From positions 16,039,174 to 16,103,173 of the forward strand of contig CM046853.1 in the NCBI GenBank assembly GCA_025617745.1: a stretch of DNA of 64,000 bases. Direction: 5' to 3'. The notes under the pieces are model-generated. The model was given only the letters and a program-made list of their open reading frames with translations. It did no database searches and was not told the origin of the DNA. Below, one piece after another: positions 25,086 to 36,890 of the stretch. Source of the DNA: Heliocidaris erythrogramma. Taxonomy: Eukaryota > Echinodermata > Echinoidea > Camarodonta > Echinometridae. Numbering within the stretch: the first letter of the stretch is position 1; every line of letters starts with the position of its first letter. The position numbers were made by a program, and so were the translations under genes.

Positions 25086-25260
25086 CAGAGGCGGATCCAG
25101 GATTTAGTATAAGGGGGGGGGGGGCACACAAATGCAGGTTTGTCAACTTTTGGAAAAGGTAAACCCGTATTTTGGGGGTCTTGTCAGCTTCTCGAAAAGT
25201 CGCTCAGTGGTGGGGGGGGGGGGGTGGCGGCAATTCCCCCCCCCCCCGGATCAGCTAATG
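25086..25260. mobile_element. hAT-like miniature element (CAGAGGCGGATCCAGG family)
   Basis: The left terminus is CAGAGGCGGATCCAGG. The right end GGATCAGCTAATG is a degenerate inverted match. Flanking octamers GGGTTCCC (25078-25085) and GGGTTGCC (25261-25268) agree at 7 of 8 bases, as an aged 8-bp target duplication would. The first 115 bp are nearly identical to the copy at 48747-48875, including AGTATAA, a G12 run, CACACAAATGCA and CTTCTCGAAAAGTCGC. It then carries a G13 run at 25212-25224 and a C12 run at 25236-25247. There is no transposase. Confidence 0.75.
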
Positions 25261-27860
25261 GGGTTGCCTAATGACTGGGGTATCACGTGATGCTATTCCA
25301 ATTTGGTTCTCTATTTTGGTTGTCGTTTCATGTTATGGGTGTTTTCTGGTTACATATTCGAGTTGTGTGGCCGTATGCTAACAATGTCTAGCTACCAGGA
25401 AACATATCATCATTGGCACACCATGGAGCAAACGAGGCATGTGGACCATGATTATAGCTCCGACTCCCATTTGAAGGGATGTACTGGAAATATGAATCAA
25501 TCACAAAAACAGTTTTCATTGGCAAACAAATCTGTATCTATGCTTGACCTTTTACGCACATCCATGAGAAAAACCAATGTTATCAAACATTTTAAGTCAT
25601 TTTCTAAATGCAGTCATAATACGTAATGTTACCCCTCAGCACATAATTTTATAATTGTCTGAACTACCTCGGAAAGGGTCTTTAGAAGAAATTACACACG
25701 TATAGAAAGTAAAATTACTAGAGGCTGAATTTATTCAACATTTTCCATTATTTCCTTTTCATAATATCCGTCAAAAATCCCTCGAGGCACATGCAGAAAC
25801 CACAATCCGCCCATTTCCAAAGTCGACTACCGATTGTGTCAACGTATACGCTAAAAATGACAACTTGTGTCTTTTGCTGAAAATATATACCTTCCACATC
25901 ACTTCAAAAATTGATGTCAGGATTCAACGGACCTACGCCTTATATGATAAAGTGCATGTAGTACAATATATTCTGAACAAAATTAATAAAGGTTACTTCG
26001 TGATCAACAGGTATACGTTAGAAGATAAGCCCGGATTTAAGGACCCTCGTTATCCATGGCAACAGAGCTAGGTATGAGACAGAAATCGTCTGCAGAGGAA
26101 AGTAATCCAAAACAACAAACTCTTCAAATTGTATGTGGTATCAATAACCAAGTGACTTGTCGTAAACTGTAATTACTAACGGGAGTATTCTTTCTATTTC
26201 CATTTCAATTACTATGCGGAAGTAATTTCCAGTGTAAAATGTAAATCAAGGAAACTGCACTCTAAAAATAATGATGCAGATTCCAAATAAATACCAAATA
26301 AAATCGATTCAGCCATATTTAAATTATTCATTATGTGTTTTTCCCTCATAAGCACTGAAATAAATTGATCTATCCGTTTCATTGAATACTACTCTGTCGA
26401 AGTTGGGAAAGTGGAACAGTGAACTCAAAATGCTAATATTTTGTTCCAAGAAAAGAAGATGGAATGGGATAGAACTATTAGGTAGGTTTGTGAGATGTAT
26501 ACAGGATCAATACTAACATCCGTGTATTTGGATAAATCACCCACACGATTCTGTCGAAGAGTCAGTCCTCACTAAACGCAAGGACTCGATTATTACACTC
26601 TGATTTGCCTCGCTCGCAAATAGGATATTAAAGGGAAAGCAAAGCCAATGGTACACAAACAACAGTTGGTTTGGAAGTTTATTTACTTTTATTAAACGTT
26701 TTACTTAGAAAAACAGTTATTTTGCATCCTGAAATTGTTGCAGTAACATTTCCGGTTAGGTTTTAATTTCCATTGCTCGCGGCCAGCAAAACATCTTGTT
26801 ATGAACAGTAACCCTTTTATGGAACTTGAGTTGAATTATCATGCTTTCATAGCTGACATTTACTGCAGATATTAAAATCGATTTAGAATTAGATGAGCAT
26901 ATTTTGTGCCATGTTATGAAATGGTGTTATTTACGCCTTACACTACATCACAAATAGCATTCAAATGCCTTTTCATTTCTCCGTCGTTACGAAATGTGCT
27001 AAAAACCTCTTGCATCCTAATTACTTTCCGAAAGCCAATGCCCGCCGTAAAACAAAAATCCACTCAAATACCTCAAATACCCCATCATTAACATTTTCCA
27101 CTTTCTTGAAATGAGATGGGTGAATAATTAGCGAAGCGAGCAGAGCTAGTAGCCGCTCGGTCGGTCGGCTCTCCTACATCAATCATTTACAAGCTCACAA
27201 GCTGTACGTGCGTAACAGGCGTGATCGTAATAGCTCGCGAAACAGTTGGTGGGTTTAGATTCCGACTGGACGACACGACATATTAATGGAAAACACTCCC
27301 CAAGGGCGGTGAGTTAATATCAGGAGTAGATGAGAGATGAGATGTAAGATGTAGATTTCATTTCGTAATAATCACCTACTATAAGAGACGAGACACCTAC
27401 TGAATATATATTCTAAGAATTAAGACGCTATATAGGAATACAATCTTGTTATAGGGAGGGAGTAGGGTGGGTTGGGAAAGAAATGAAGTGTTTAGAACGC
27501 GACAGGAAGTCGGAATATAACTATTTTTCCAAGGCATTCTTTTCATAAGGAATAATTTATTATCGGGAAAGTAAATAAAATCCGTTAAATTTCCGAGTTG
27601 CATGTAGTTTGGATATTTGGTTAAACTTTTTCTGTCTTAAATCGCCATTTTGCTTTATCCCGTGCCTCTTGCTATTTTGCATGTTTTGATATGAGGCCAA
27701 TACTTGATCACATGATGATACACTAGTGTATAGTAATAACAGTGTATGTGGTTTAAACCAAACAGTAATACTCATAATGAGCAATGATATACTTTAAATA
27801 ATTCCACAGATTTATGTGATTGGGGTTTGTAACCGATATCACTTTTTTACGTTTTCTTTG

Positions 27861-28095
27861 TAAGAAAAAGGTAATCGAAATGTTGACTTTCCATTACATT
27901 GACAATTTCAAGAGCCAACAGGTTTTGTTATTAGCTCCGAAACATCCATTTTAATAAAATGGCTTCCTTATTACTTAAGAAAAAGGTAATCAAAATGTTG
28001 ACTTTCCATTACATTGACAATTTCAAGACCCATATGAGATTTCGTTATTACCTCCGAAAAATCATTTTAATAAAATGGCTTCCTTATTACTTAAG
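27861..28095. repeat. 115-bp tandem duplication
   Basis: Two direct copies (27861-27975 and 27976-28095) start TAAGAAAAAGGTAATC and both contain TGTTGACTTTCCATTACATT and TAAAATGGCTTCCTTATT. They differ by a few substitutions and small indels. No coding content is seen. Confidence 0.92.
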
Positions 28096-28849
28096 CCTCT
28101 CGAAAATAAGCAAATAAGGAAGAGAGATTTGGGTCTATTCTAAACTGAAGCTCACACAATCAAATTCTTATTACACGTAAGGAAGTAGCGTGCCTGAATA
28201 GCTGAGGGGAGTATTTGGAAGTCCACGGCTGACAGGGAAATTTTCTTCATTTAATGAATTTCGATTTTCTATAAAGTAAATTGTTATTGCATTAAGTATT
28301 CAGATGGAGAAGTTAAGTCTCTTCCTTTTCAGACAATACCGTATTCAGATACCGTATTCTATAGGGACGAGGAAATTTCCTTGACCAGAATCAATATCTA
28401 ATTGAGTTGTTGTAGGAAAAGGCACGTCCTCATAATTGTACTTCAGCAAAGAGTACTCCATAATGACATCCAATGCCGTCACAGTGGGATATGATTTGTT
28501 GTAAATTACGACTATAAATAAAAATCACAAAAGATGGAAATTGTTTATAGCAACAGAGATTTCTTAACGATATCATCCGCTTCCGATTCTACTTACTTTC
28601 AAAAAGGGAATAAGGAATTATGAAAGCGGAATAGTCCGTCTGTTTGAAAGGGTTATCTCATGTATATTTTTGACGTTTTCCGAGGATTTGACTAATTTCC
28701 TTCTTATTTGAGTGTTTCGTCTTCATTGATAAACATGAAGAGTAGATAATTGAATTCACCTTGGGTGTTCTCTGCATGCGTTTCCCTCAGTGATTGGCAT
28801 GAAGAGGTATGACTTCATTACACCATTACGAGATGGTGATGCTCTTTAT

Positions 28850-29071
28850 TACTGGCGGATTCAGGGGCAAAACCGACCCAAGCACTCTTTTAAAACCCAA
28901 GTCGCATATCCTAAGTACACCCCCTCCAATTTAGCCCCCTCCCTTCTTTTTTAAATTACTGCCCAAATGCATCTTTTTAAAAATTGTTCTTTCTTTTTAT
29001 TTCGGGGGTGGGGGTGTGGTCAGATTTCTTTTGGATTGTTCACCTTTTACAAAACCCTGGATCCGCCCCTG
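28850..29071. mobile_element. Degenerate hAT-like element with GGCGGATYCAGG ends
   Basis: The left end TACTGGCGGATTCAGG and the right end CCCTGGATCCGCCCCTG are inverted copies of CAGTGGCGGATCCAGG. The interior is C-rich then T-rich. The flanking octamers do not match, so the copy is old or the true ends differ. It belongs by terminus to the same family as 25086-25260 and 48747-48875. Confidence 0.55.
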
Positions 29072-29277
29072 CATGTAACACCCACAGTCCTATTAGAACC
29101 TTAACCCACATCGCTGGTAAAAAACACCAAATGGATTGTCAAGATCGGTGCGTGTTCGGAAGACTGTACCGAGTTAATTAATGATAATTAGATTACGGAG
29201 TTGAGTGGGCGTGTCTAGCCATCCCGTAATCATATACCCGCTTTGTACTTCACATAGTGATCGTATCCAGAGGCGGA

Positions 29278-29480
29278 TCCAGGATTCTCTTGTGGGGGGG
29301 GGGGGGGGGTGCTGAATTGGAACAATTCTCTGAGAAGCAAAAAAATAAATAATAAAACTAAAAAATAAAAAGTAGATCAAATTTTGCCTAGCAAGAGAGA
29401 AAAAAAAACTTTTCATGTGCCTTTTTCATCTAAACGGGAAGGGGAGGCACAGCCATGCACTTGTGCCCCTTAAATTGTCT
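29278..29480. mobile_element. Possible further copy, left terminus CAGAGGCGGATCCAGG
   Basis: The left end is a clear CAGAGGCGGATCCAGG followed by a G16 run at 29294-29309. The right boundary is uncertain: GTCTG at about 29480 is followed by ATAGTATT, against the left flank ATCGTATC (6 of 8). The assignment rests on the left end. Confidence 0.45.
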
Positions 29481-30666
29481 GATAGTATTATTTAGGTATG
29501 ATGAGCTTATCACGGTGAATTATTCCTTCAGAATTTAAAAAAAAATCACGAGAAAGTACAGGGAGATAACAAATCACGTAACTATGATCCTAATGTCATT
29601 ATCACTGTGAGGTTCTTGTCTGTGGATATTTCTGAAAACAGCTCTTAACCTCAAGAGACCAGAACTAAGAAAGAATATATAATCATGGGCAAAATGGCTA
29701 AGATGACATTGTCTCGTACTCCATGGGATCCTGTTTGCTCTCATGCAGGAGGCTTCCCTTCAATTACTTTTAATTTCCTTCTAATATTTTCCAAAGACAA
29801 AAGACGCTTCTTAATTTAAAAAAAATCGAATACTATTAATCAATTCCTTGTTTTTGCCTAACACAATTCCACTTATTAGACACCCTCCCCATTAAAAAGT
29901 CTACCAAATTCATTACCCTTTCTTGATTTTAAAAGACACAAGACAGTTCAGACGGTATTTCGTGAATTTCGATCATCGGTACCCCCTTACTTGCATCATC
30001 ACAACTGACATGTTCAAAGAGGCCTCGACTCCCAAATCCTCTTGGATTTCTTTCCCGTCTTCAATCTTCTTACATAAACAGCCGTTATTCGGAAGTGCAA
30101 GGGTAGATGAATCGTTGATACACCATCAGTGCATCCCTGACTCTACGTAAACAGTCAATCCTAAGGATACCTGATACATCTGCTGATGAGAGAAAAGCCC
30201 GCGAATATAAACCGAGGCATGAGGAAGCTTAAAAGGCATCAGGGGTACAGAGATCATTATGACACCCCTTCCCAGAGGCGAGGAGGTGCATGGAGTTTGA
30301 GGGTTAATAGATGTCTTCTGAGATTGCGGGCGACACATCAACAAACGTGTCAAACATGATTTGGAGAGAATCAACCTTATGTCTATAATGTAATTCCCTA
30401 TAAATATTAAATAAAAGTCCACGAAACAAGAGCGAAGTAAATGGGTAGGCTAATAACCTCACGATGTAGTCAGTGCAAAATGTAAAGTGGGAATGTGGTA
30501 TAGAGTCCGAATCCAAAAAAAAGAAATATACATGACTTTTGCTGCTTTCACGGGTCCTTGAGATAAATCATAACCACATCTTCATTTATTCTGCACAGCT
30601 TGCAAACTCCTTGTCTTATGATAGTTAATCTTGCCACAAAAACCCTCTGGTCATTTGTCATTTTGA

Positions 30667-30840
30667 TTATCTTGTCATCAATGGTCAATGACTTTATCTA
30701 ACCTCAAATACTATAAGGAAATACCACGAATGACACAATGTGTAGATAAGTTATCTTGTCATCATGATTAATGACTCTATCATGTCTATCTAACCTCAAA
30801 GACTAAGGAAATACAACGAATGACACAATGTGTAGATAAG
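30667..30840. repeat. Tandem duplication, about 85-90 bp unit
   Basis: Two direct copies (30667-30750 and 30751-30840) start TTATCTTGTCATCA and end ACGAATGACACAATGTGTAG plus ATAAG. The second copy carries an extra ATGTCTATC-type insertion. Confidence 0.88.
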
Positions 30841-30847
30841 TACAAAC

Positions 30848-31134
30848 GTTAATGGCAGGGAACTTTTATCATAAAGATACATTCCGAATGACTTCTGTCC
30901 ATCGTGAATGATTCGATAAAGGAAAGGTTCCCATACACAAGGGATGTGGAGGAAGCCAAGTTTGCGTCATCATGAGTTGACAGATACATGTATTGATAAA
31001 TACCAAAGTTATTGACAGTGGACTCTTATGATAAAGATAACTTGCCGGATAAACCTTGTCCATTGTGAATGAATCAATAAAGGAAGGTTTACAATAAACA
31101 AGGGATGCGGCACAGACCAAGATTGTGTCAGGAG
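30848..31134. repeat. Diverged tandem duplication, about 160 bp period
   Basis: Segments beginning near 30848 and 31008 share, in order, ATAAAGATA, TGTCCATYGTGAATGA, AATAAAGGAA or GATAAAGGAA, ACAAGGGATG and GTCA. They are more diverged than the duplication just to the left, suggesting repeated local duplication over time. Confidence 0.75.
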
Positions 31135-31593
31135 AATCTTTTGCTTGTAATTATCAAATACTTTAATTTAAATTCACATCAAAACTTTTGCTACTCAAAT
31201 GCACAACATATATTTTTTTTACTAGCAATTAATTTTCAGACTGACAAGACTATAGCTCTGTCATCCGGAACAGCAAAGTCAGAAATAAGATATCATTAGA
31301 TAAAATCTGAAGTTACTTACTACGATGGAATCAATTCAAAGGTCACAAAGGTTACAACTATTTTTCAGACGATACAGAAGTTGATTGTTTAATGGAGGAT
31401 GCAACACGTAGGATGCTTATAATAATGTTTCAGCATCAGCCGGTAAACCATCCGCCGAACTTGAATAAAAAATCATTAGCTATTGTTTCACCACACACAT
31501 TGCTCATTATGTATGTCGTTAAATTGTAATTTTTATTCATTTTTTATACTTTTCAAATTCAAATTTTAGTGAATGAAATCCCTTCTCATATCA

Positions 31594-31605
31594 CCCCCCC
31601 CCCCC
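31594..31605. repeat. C12 homopolymer
   Basis: Twelve C are followed by GCG. The tract lies about 145 bases past the donor of exon 2, inside the second intron. Confidence 0.88.
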
Positions 31606-31748
31606 GCGTTAAGCCTCTCACTCTAATTCGCTACAAATCACTTCCACCTTGAACTTCCTTATATTTGCCATGATAGTCAGAGAGTGATCAATCCTTCTTA
31701 TCCTAAGCCTAAATGGAGTTACATCTTAACGTTGATTAAGGTACTTAC

Positions 31749-31945
31749 GAGTGCATGTTCCTGCTACACTGTTCCTCACCCATCCTGCGCAACAACCCAG
31801 TCTGTAAGAGCCATAGCCGCAGCGGTGGATCTTTCTCCTCATGGCACTGTAATACGGAAAGACATAGACGTTGCCGACCCTTCGGACAGTCGCAGAGTTA
31901 CGATGGACAGGAACATGGCGGTAGCGATGGACACTGAACACGCCC
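31749..31945 (-). CDS. Nephronectin-like, exon 2: N-terminal Cys-Cys-x-Gly-Trp segment
   Basis: This exon is 197 nt if the strong acceptor TTTTATCTAG is used, or 98 nt (31749-31846) from the internal acceptor TTTCCGTATTACAG. Both keep phase 2 at the start and phase 1 at the GTAAGT donor. It ends with CGYGSYRLGCCAGWVRN and a further cysteine (C-x8-C-C-x11-C), matching the short cysteine segment that precedes EGF1 in nephronectin and EGFL6. The extra 5' part would add 33 residues rich in His, Arg and Val. It is open and GC-richer than the adjacent intron, which favours the long form. The last split codon gives Pro, joining as TPICEAGC. A SINE ends about 25 bases upstream of the outer acceptor. 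Confidence 0.85.
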
Positions 31946-31970
31946 CTAGATAAAATAGCAAGAAAACAGC

Positions 31971-32270
31971 AATAATAATAATATAATAATAATATAATAA
32001 TAATAATATTTGGTATATTATAGCGCTCATACCCACCACGTATAAGGTGTTCACAAGGCGCTCCAATATTACCCCGGTTCTAGCTAGGCTACCGAATTCG
32101 GTGCTCACAGCATTCAAGGAATTCCTTCCTACCGGTACCCATTTAACACCTGGGTTGAGAGTGGCAAATGTAGATTAATGTCTTGCCAAAGAACACTAGT
32201 GCCGTGCCGGGGTTCGAACCCACGACCTTTGCATCTCCAGTCAAGTGTTTAAACCACTCGACTACGGCAC
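31971..32270 (-). mobile_element. tRNA-derived SINE with (ATT)n tail
   Basis: Read on the minus strand, the element begins GTGCCGTAGTCGAGTGG, which has a tRNA A-box layout (TAGTCGAGTGG at 32254-32264). GGTTCGAACC (32211-32220) matches the B box, and GTGCCG pairs with the downstream CGGCAC like an acceptor stem. About 200 bp of tRNA-unrelated body follow, ending in ATTATTATT repeats at 31971-32010. Size and order fit tRNA-derived SINEs. It is in the same orientation as the gene and ends about 25 bases before the exon-2 acceptor. Clear target duplications were not found. A functional tRNA gene is unlikely because no standard anticodon arm forms. Confidence 0.85.
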
Positions 32271-33440
32271 CTTTACAATACATTATTATATTAATCAATA
32301 AATCAATGGTCATCTGATGGGTAAATAAAGATCAATCTGCCTACAATCAACATACCTACAACTGTACGAGCAAATATCAAATTAATATAAAACATATAAT
32401 CATGCACTGTCTTTAATGTTGAAATATTTGGTCTGCATATTATGACATTCATATTTGCGGTTTACAAGTCATAAAATCGTGTTATGGGAGTGAAGAACAG
32501 GAGTTGAGAATGGAATAAAAAGGTAAGTAAAAAGAAACACACATTCCTATTTCTTTAAAGGTTATCAACCTCACAGTATAAAACTTATTTGAAAAATTAC
32601 CCTAAAGTGATAAAATCTAGAATGAATAATACCAACTTTTCTTCGGCCTCTCAGAACTTGTATCAATCGATATAAAGGCATTTATAGGCTTAAGTTGTCA
32701 ACATATTTCAACAAATATTTACAAATAATCAATCTTATTCGATAGAATCAGATCTATTTACTCACAAAATGAGTTGAAGCTTGTCGACAACAATCATAAC
32801 AATGCTCATTGCTCTGTGACGTGACCTACCTAGCTACTCGGTCACTCTCAGTTTATTTCGGCTATAAAATAATTCCGACATTGTATTAATTGTACCTTGC
32901 AAGCCATGCTTAACTTATCAAGTCCATGGTCACAAGTCAAGCTCGTCAGTAAATTATTGGATTTTATTAAAGTATGATTAGCTTCAATGAAGAGGAGTCC
33001 GGTCAGCAAAAGTTCAATTGCTACAGTGTATATTCTTTCTCCAGCGTAGAGCAGAGAACCGAACATAAACAACTCTTTGATACTTGTTTTAATGGAATAT
33101 CTGAGATTAAGTTTTTCATTTTTACCACTGTTTTCAAAAGACAATTGTTATTTCTGTAAGTTTGAGATAAAATAGTGCAAAGTGACGAACACAACAAATG
33201 CATGGTGTTCGTTCGTGTGTAATGTTGGCAGGATGGTATATAAAACGATCCAACAAACATACAGATTACAATCTATTTTAGTAGAAATAAGCACATTCAG
33301 GGCAAATATTTTTTTTAAATGTTAGATAGTAAAATTAAAACCGGTGCTCCTACATCCACTACTTCTATATCTACATAATTATTATGATAGCTAGATATGG
33401 CGCCGCTTTTATTTTTATCGTTAAATAGCCCCACTCGTTG

Positions 33441-33459
33441 AAAAAAAAAGGGGGGGGGG
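33441..33459. repeat. A9G10 homopolymer pair
   Basis: Nine A are followed directly by ten G in an otherwise AT-rich intron. Confidence 0.85.
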
Positions 33460-36400
33460 CTAGATTTCCTCTTAAATACTGCTTAACGGCAACCGTATCA
33501 TTTTTGTCTTGTGAGATATTTAAAAAGTCCTTTGAAGAATGAAAGATGTCATTTAGTTAAAATTGATCACACAAATACGCATTATTGTTAACACTCATTA
33601 ATACTCGTTATTCTAATTGTGATACATGTATGAAAAAGAACAACTAGTGTATGAATTATAATTCTATTAAATGATACCACAATATGTCACTTTTACATTT
33701 CGATTTTTCTAAAAGAAAACAAGAAATTATATTAACGAAATTTGTAGTGAAATTATAGGTATTTAGTGATTCGGTATTATCATAACAGTATAGACAATAT
33801 TCCAATAATCATCCTTTTCTACTTCTGAATAAATACTGGGATATTACATCATTAAAAAAATTACTTTTAGCTCATATTGTGAAGTTGCTACAATTCCTCA
33901 TCTTTATCTATATACGCTTCAAATTATCCATGGGGGAGTATCCATAATACTTTAACATTGTAAAAATATCATTGGGTAAGCATGTGTGGCTCTAAGTGAT
34001 CGCGGTAATACATGAGAAAAATTGATTTGACAGAAATATGTTTTTATACGATTCAGCAAACTACCAATTTTGTCTTGAACCCAACCCTATAATTGTTACC
34101 ATAAACACACAGCATGCTATGTGGGGATCAAACCTGCAGGGACCCGCCGATATTTTTGGCAAAAATGGGGACGTTTAACCACCCCCATACCGCGTAAAGT
34201 GCGACCTCACCACCAGGCATCGCCACCAGAACGAACACAACAAGCGACAACATGCTGATATGACGGAATACCTCGCATTCATTGTCTACATTCTGTTGTC
34301 TGTAATCGTTAAACATGACATCTATGTTATAAGCATGAATATGGTTCAGGTTATACTCTAATAAATTACCATTGCCTCAAGGCATGTCTTTGGAGATCTT
34401 TGACGATACACCCCATTTCAAGCTTGATTCTTGTAACAAACATTAACCATTACCTGCAGTTACGTGATTGGAACAGATATTCCTTTTAATGATCACATCA
34501 ACAAAGAAAGATACCAAAATTATAATACCCTGTCAGAACTTTTCACTGGGAGCTATACTACAGTTATACAAGCAGGTTATTACCGTTGCATGTGCAACAA
34601 GTAACACTGTTGAAGGAGAATAGCTTCACCCTTCGTACCATTCTAACACGGTTTGCAATAAATTAAAATAAAGTCAAATTTAGTCAACATGAAGGCTCAA
34701 AAATAAAAAAGACAGAAAAAAGATAACAATAGAACAAATGCAAAGGAAAGTTATGGATTTAAGTAAAAGATATTATGGAATTTTGGCGGAAAGGTAATAG
34801 AAATTGCTCAAATTCCATATATTTTTGCCTTCAGTTGATTAAAACGACCTACAAATTTAAAAAGTTTAATCATAGTGAGAAATTCTGTTGAATGACTCCT
34901 CTCAAAAATTCTCTAAGTGTTTCATCTAAAAGCAATATTACGAAGAAATAATTTCGCTAAACTTTATCATCCCAAGCTTAAAATGATTATGGAGTAAAAG
35001 AATTATTATCTCTCTCTTAGTTTAATGATTTCACACATACTTCTGAGAAAGCATCCGAGTGGGACCAACGCCACATTTTTATTTCTATACAGACACACTT
35101 TGAATATGGATAAATGATTAATCACTTACTCGCGTGTGTATATTGTATGGGTTAAAATGAGAGGATGAAAGGTCGAGGTTTTATCGATTGGGAACAGAAG
35201 AAATAGTTCTGAAAGATAATGATGACAAATGACAAAGTCAGCGGATTTCTTTACACTGAATCTTTGTTGTATGACAAAATTCAATAATATATAGACATTG
35301 TAATTCCGTGATAAATGTGAAATATTTTTCTTCCTGTAACTCTACCGTTGAATCATAAAGTTGAATGATCGGAGATAAGGTCAGGGTATTTTTTTATCGA
35401 GGTTAAACCAGCTGATCTTTGACAGTATCAAAGCTGGATAAAAATTTTCAAAGAAGACACCACAGAGAGTAAATCAGGTCACCAAACCTCACCGGTGCTT
35501 TGTTTATTGCCAACCTCTGTATAGGTCATAAAGGACGAAATATTTTCATCTCGATATATTTTTTCTGATAACAATCAAGGACCGTCCACTTCTGTTTTAA
35601 TGTAGGGTCCTGAGTCATTGTTGAGGAAAAAATTACACGTCTTTAATAGAATAAAGATTGATTTAAACATCTGAAAGATCACCCCATTAAAGACCAGAAA
35701 GAAATTTCGTTACAACTTACAATTAGTATGTCTGAAGAAGAAATATGTAGGTGGAGGCGCAGTATATCTTTATAGAATATTACAACTTTTAATGTATCAA
35801 AACCGCGAGATAACAAAGTATGTTTTTTGCATAGATGGCGGTTTTTATCGGTAATCCATCAAGATTAATGCTACAGCTATGACAACAGAAATACTAGAGC
35901 AGCTAAAATGTAGAATAAAATACTCTTTGTTTCATTCTTGCTGTTCCTATTCACTGTATGTTGTGGCCTGTGAGTGGGATACAAATCGAGAATATTATTC
36001 CCAATAATCTATTGAAAAGGGCACGGGGTTGGGGATGATGATAAATCATTGAGTTGGCTTTGTGGCGAATATCCGCACTGATCGTGTTCAATAAACCAGT
36101 GGATTACCGTGATACTAAGGTTTAAATGATGTTCATTGTCGGAAAGGTTTCTCACTCTAATACGATAGCATTCAGGTTCAATCTCCATATAGATTATTAT
36201 CATTCTATGACGACTTTGTGTGAAGTCAACTGCAAGAGTAACATTACTGTCCTGATTACCATTGTTCAGCATGAACTGAATACAGGTTAAAGAAATCAAA
36301 ATTTGAATATCAGATATATGTGTGGGTTTAAGCGGGAAATATTTGCGGTTTGTGCAAAATGTATATGAATGTATTGGGGAAAATATGATGTTTCAGTAAG

Positions 36401-36478
36401 GTAACCATATAGGCAAATAGCGCCATATCCAGATATCGAGTCCCTTAATTTTTGCAAATGTAACACTTAAACACGAAA

Positions 36479-36890
36479 CCCCCTTCCCTCCTACTCTCTA
36501 TATTTCTCTCTTCTCTTTCCCACCCCTCTCCCTCTCTCTCTATTGCTATCTCCCCCTTCTTTATGATTCTCAATCTCCCCTGTACCCCATCTCTCTCTTT
36601 CGATATCTGCTCTGCTTAACACACATACACGATCCCACAAGCACACATCTATGTTTTCTATTGTTCGAATTTCAACCGATGACTCCACTATTGAATTGCG
36701 TCACAAAATTCATTGACGGAATAAACCTCACCAATTGTTGACAACCGATTACCTATTGAATTACTACCGATGACCCATTGTTCTCTTTGTTCGATGTCAT
36801 CGGTTTGAATGCGTACACATGTACACATCCCCAGGCACACACACACCCACACACATACACATATATATTCTCTCTCTCTCTTTCTCCGTC
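36479..36890. repeat. CT-rich and CA-rich low-complexity interval
   Basis: Clusters of CTCTCT (36490-36545, 36590-36602, 36868-36885) and a CA repeat (about 36834-36862) are interspersed with unique sequence. The minus-strand open frames of 65 and 116 codons overlapping it are composition artefacts (Arg/Glu and Cys/Val repeats). Confidence 0.8.

Larger units (their letters stand above)
16113..31748 (-). other. Second intron (about 15.6 kb)
   Basis: This long intron lies between the N-terminal exon and EGF1. Items I can support are a T/G-rich low-complexity tract at 18934-19062, a CG/GT/GA microsatellite at 20783-20822, a miniature element at 21806-22109, a C18 run at 23556-23573, a hAT-like element at 25086-25260, a 115-bp tandem duplication at 27861-28095, hAT-like termini at 28850-29071 and from 29278, tandem duplications at 30667-31134 and a C12 run at 31594-31605. 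The remaining AT-rich stretches (16.1-18.9, 19.1-20.8, 22.1-23.5, 25.3-27.9 and 29.5-30.6 kb) show nothing I can name. Confidence 0.75.

Noticed and set aside
32202-32270. Functional tRNA gene on the minus strand
   Set aside because: A and B boxes and an acceptor-like stem are present, but no standard anticodon arm forms and a SINE body plus ATT tail follows.
34128-34316. Hydrophobic open frame starting MLSLVVFVLVAM as first exon
   Set aside because: Its plausible donors (GTGAGG, GTATGG) are in phase 1 or 0, while exon 2 needs phase 2.
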